From positions 1 through 7,765 of the forward strand of contig CANFCA010000041.1 in assembly GCA_947445045.1 (NCBI GenBank): DNA of 7,765 nucleotides. Direction: 5' to 3'. A model generated the notes under the pieces. The model saw only the letters and a list, made by a program, of their open reading frames with translations. It was not told the origin of the DNA and did not search any database. Of this stretch, positions 5,908-7,765 are shown piece by piece. Within the stretch, counting starts at the first letter, position 1, and every line of letters starts with the position of its first letter. The translations under genes were made by a program, and so were the position numbers. This stretch comes from Gallionellaceae bacterium (lineage in GTDB: Bacteria > Pseudomonadota > Gammaproteobacteria > Burkholderiales > Gallionellaceae).

Positions 5908-6986
5908 GCCAAGTGGTGACTGACAGCGACGTGGCGGCTAACAGCAAATTCGCACCTTCGTTATCGCCCAATCAGCAACGTTGGCGGCGGTTTAAGCAGC
6001 ACCGTTTAGGCTATGCCAGCCTGCTGATTTTTGCTGCGCTGTTTATGGTGAGCTTGCTAGCAGAAGTGATTTCGAATGACCGTCCGCTACTCGCGTATTT
6101 TCAAGGCTCGTTGTATGTGCCGTTGCTGCGCGATTACCCAGAAAGCATATTCGGTGGTGACTTCCCCACGCCAGCGGATTATCTTGACCCGTTCATCCGC
6201 GAGCAGTTTTCGCGTCCGGGAAATTGGGCGATTTATCCACCCAATACCTATCGTTATGATACGTTGAATTATTTTTCGCAAGCACCCAACCCCGCACCAC
6301 CCAGCGCACAAAATTGGCTGGGCACGGACGACAGAGGACGTGATGTGTTGGCGCGTGCTTTGTATGGCTTCCGCGTGTCAGTGTTGTTTGGTATGGCTTT
6401 GACGATAATTGGTGTGATGTTAGGTGTATTGGCAGGCGCAGTGCAGGGCTATTTTGGCGGGCGCGTTGATTTATATTTGCAACGTTTTAGCGAAATCTGG
6501 GGCTCGTTACCTGAGCTATATTTATTGCTGATTTTCGCTTCGATGTTTCAACCTAGTATCACGTTGTTGTTGATATTACTTTCGTTGTTTGGTTGGCTGG
6601 GGTTAGCCGATTATGTGCGTGCCGAATTTTTACGAAATCGACAGCTCGACTATGTTCGTGCCGCACGCGCGCTGGGGTTGGGCAATCGTCAAATCATGTG
6701 GCGGCACATTTTGCCGAACAGCTTGACTCCCGTTATTACTTTCCTGCCGTTCCGCATGAGTGTCTCGATTACTGCGCTGACCAGCTTGGATTTCCTCGGC
6801 TTAGGCGTGCCGCCCTCCACGCCGAGTTTGGGCGAGTTGTTGGCGCAGGGTAAAGATAATTTGGATGCATGGTGGATAGGTCTATCAGCTTTTCTGGTGT
6901 TATTCATCACATTGCTATTATTGGTGTTTATCGGTGAAGCATTGCGTGATGCATTCGACACCCGCAAGTCGGGAAGTCGGCGATGA
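5904..6986 (+). CDS. yejE: YejE, second inner-membrane permease of the YejABEF importer
   Basis: This 360-residue DppC-type permease pairs with YejB. A cytosolic N-terminus is followed by LSPNQQRWRRFKQHRLGYASL (20-40), a block shared with E. coli YejE. Helix 1 spans about 38-56, and a long periplasmic insert runs to about 135. The family hallmark WLGTDDRGRDVLAR is at 138-151. Helices follow at about 158-180, 204-235, 275-300 and 325-345. The EAA coupling loop is about 252-271 (RAARALGLGNRQIMWRHILP), and the C-terminus ends IGEALRDAFD plus a short basic tail. The N-terminus is about 19 residues longer than the E. coli protein as I recall it; the GTG start with its strong ribosome site supports this extension. 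It overlaps yejB by GTGA and yejF by ATGA. Confidence 0.95.
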   Translation: MSQVVTDSDVAANSKFAPSLSPNQQRWRRFKQHRLGYASLLIFAALFMVSLLAEVISNDRPLLAYFQGSLYVPLLRDYPESIFGGDFPTPADYLDPFIREQFSRPGNWAIYPPNTYRYDTLNYFSQAPNPAPPSAQNWLGTDDRGRDVLARALYGFRVSVLFGMALTIIGVMLGVLAGAVQGYFGGRVDLYLQRFSEIWGSLPELYLLLIFASMFQPSITLLLILLSLFGWLGLADYVRAEFLRNRQLDYVRAARALGLGNRQIMWRHILPNSLTPVITFLPFRMSVSITALTSLDFLGLGVPPSTPSLGELLAQGKDNLDAWWIGLSAFLVLFITLLLLVFIGEALRDAFDTRKSGSRR

Positions 6987-7765
6987 GTGACTTGTTGGAA
7001 GTGCGCAATTTGAGTGTGAGCTTTGGCGAAAATGCCGATGCACCCCGCGCAGTTGATGACATTTCATTTAGCATCGCAGCCGGTGAGAAGTTTGCTTTGG
7101 TCGGTGAATCGGGTTCGGGGAAAAGTGTCACAGCGCTCTCCTTGCTGCGTCTCGTTGCACATGTACGCTCCAGTGGTGATGTGTTGTTTGAAGGTGAGAA
7201 TTTGGTGAGTGCCAGCGAACGACGTTTGCGTGGCATACGCGGCAAAGACATCGCCATGATTTTCCAAGAGCCGATGACCGCGCTCAATCCACTGATGCGC
7301 ATCGGTGAACAGATTACCGAAGTATTGTCGCTACATGAAGGTATGGCGTATTCATTGGCATGCGAGCGTGCTATCGCGCTGCTGGCGCGAACGGGTATTA
7401 CCGAAGCAGCGCGACGTTTCTCCAGTTATCCGCATGAACTTTCCGGTGGGCAACGGCAACGCGCGATGATAGCGATGGCGTTGGCGTGCCGCCCCAAATT
7501 GTTGATTGCCGATGAGCCAACCACCGCCTTGGATGTCACCATACGCGCGCAAATTATCGAGCTGTTGGAAGAGTTGCAGCGCGAGTACGGCATGGCGATT
7601 TTGCTGATTACGCATGATCTTAATTTGGTAAGGCGGTTTGCGGATTGGGTTGGCGTGATGCAGTCAGGGCGTATCGTTGAACTCGAAGCAACTGAGGCAT
7701 TATTTTCTCAGCCACAACATCCCTACACGCGCCGCTTACTTGATAGTCGCCCAACAAAAATGATG
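6983..7765 (+). CDS. yejF: YejF, ATPase of the YejABEF importer (3' end outside window)
   Basis: The frame stays open for 261 codons to the window edge, so the gene is partial. It encodes the nucleotide-binding subunit that drives peptide import. The first ATPase domain is complete: Walker A GESGSGKS (41-48), Q-loop Q95 in IFQEP, signature LSGGQRQR (153-160), Walker B LLIADE (173-178), D-loop TALD (181-184) and switch His H211 (THD). The oligopeptide-type tail HPYTRRLL (246-253) follows. YejF in E. coli is a fused double ATPase of about 529 residues, so about half is present here and a second domain is expected downstream. The alternative is a single-domain DppD-like protein; the sequence after the window decides. 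The ATG overlaps the yejE stop, with only a modest GGGAAG 6 nt upstream, which suggests translational coupling. Confidence 0.93.
   Translation, partial: MSDLLEVRNLSVSFGENADAPRAVDDISFSIAAGEKFALVGESGSGKSVTALSLLRLVAHVRSSGDVLFEGENLVSASERRLRGIRGKDIAMIFQEPMTALNPLMRIGEQITEVLSLHEGMAYSLACERAIALLARTGITEAARRFSSYPHELSGGQRQRAMIAMALACRPKLLIADEPTTALDVTIRAQIIELLEELQREYGMAILLITHDLNLVRRFADWVGVMQSGRIVELEATEALFSQPQHPYTRRLLDSRPTKMM

Noticed and set aside
6928..7302. 124-codon minus-strand frame over the yejE/yejF junction
   Set aside because: It is antisense to two well-identified genes, including the Walker A region of yejF.
1..7765. A novel defence system, microcin cluster, mobile element or CRISPR array
   Set aside because: Every substantial coding region is either a c4-type cytochrome or a Yej importer component. 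I saw no spaced direct repeats, transposase, integrase, terminal inverted repeats or small peptide gene with a modification enzyme.

Overview
The window looks like a chromosomal segment of a Gram-negative proteobacterium, most likely a betaproteobacterium. The reasons are secreted di-haem c-type cytochromes of the cytochrome c4 type, a Yej-type ABC importer colinear with the enterobacterial one, Shine-Dalgarno sites, and mid-range GC. The exact taxon cannot be read from the sequence. The many periplasmic cytochromes would suit a respiratory or lithotrophic member such as an iron oxidiser, but that is inference.

Layout. (1) Positions 1-387: a mostly non-coding left edge. It may hold the last codons of a plus-strand gene, a weak plus-strand terminator hairpin, and a long hairpin that likely ends the cytochrome operon. 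(2) Positions 388-2672, minus strand: three consecutive genes for exported di-haem cytochromes c, spaced 48 and 59 bp apart. The first and last genes in transcription order are close paralogues; the middle one has diverged. (3) Positions 2673-3025: a divergent intergenic region with a good sigma70-like promoter for the cytochromes, a perfect 7+7 palindrome, and a possible promoter lying right against the yejA start. (4) Positions 3026-7765, plus strand: yejA-yejB-yejE-yejF, with every junction a 4-bp start/stop overlap. yejF runs off the right edge after its first ATPase domain.

How the genes work together. The cytochromes would shuttle electrons in the periplasm, for example between a quinol-oxidising complex and a terminal oxidase. 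YejA binds a peptide in the periplasm, YejB and YejE form the inner-membrane channel, and YejF powers import with ATP. The two units are divergently transcribed and nothing in the sequence links their functions.

I found no CRISPR array, insertion sequence, tRNA, rRNA or clearly novel defence or biosynthetic system. The points most worth checking are the three-gene cytochrome array, the possibly leaderless yejA transcript, and the palindrome between the operons.
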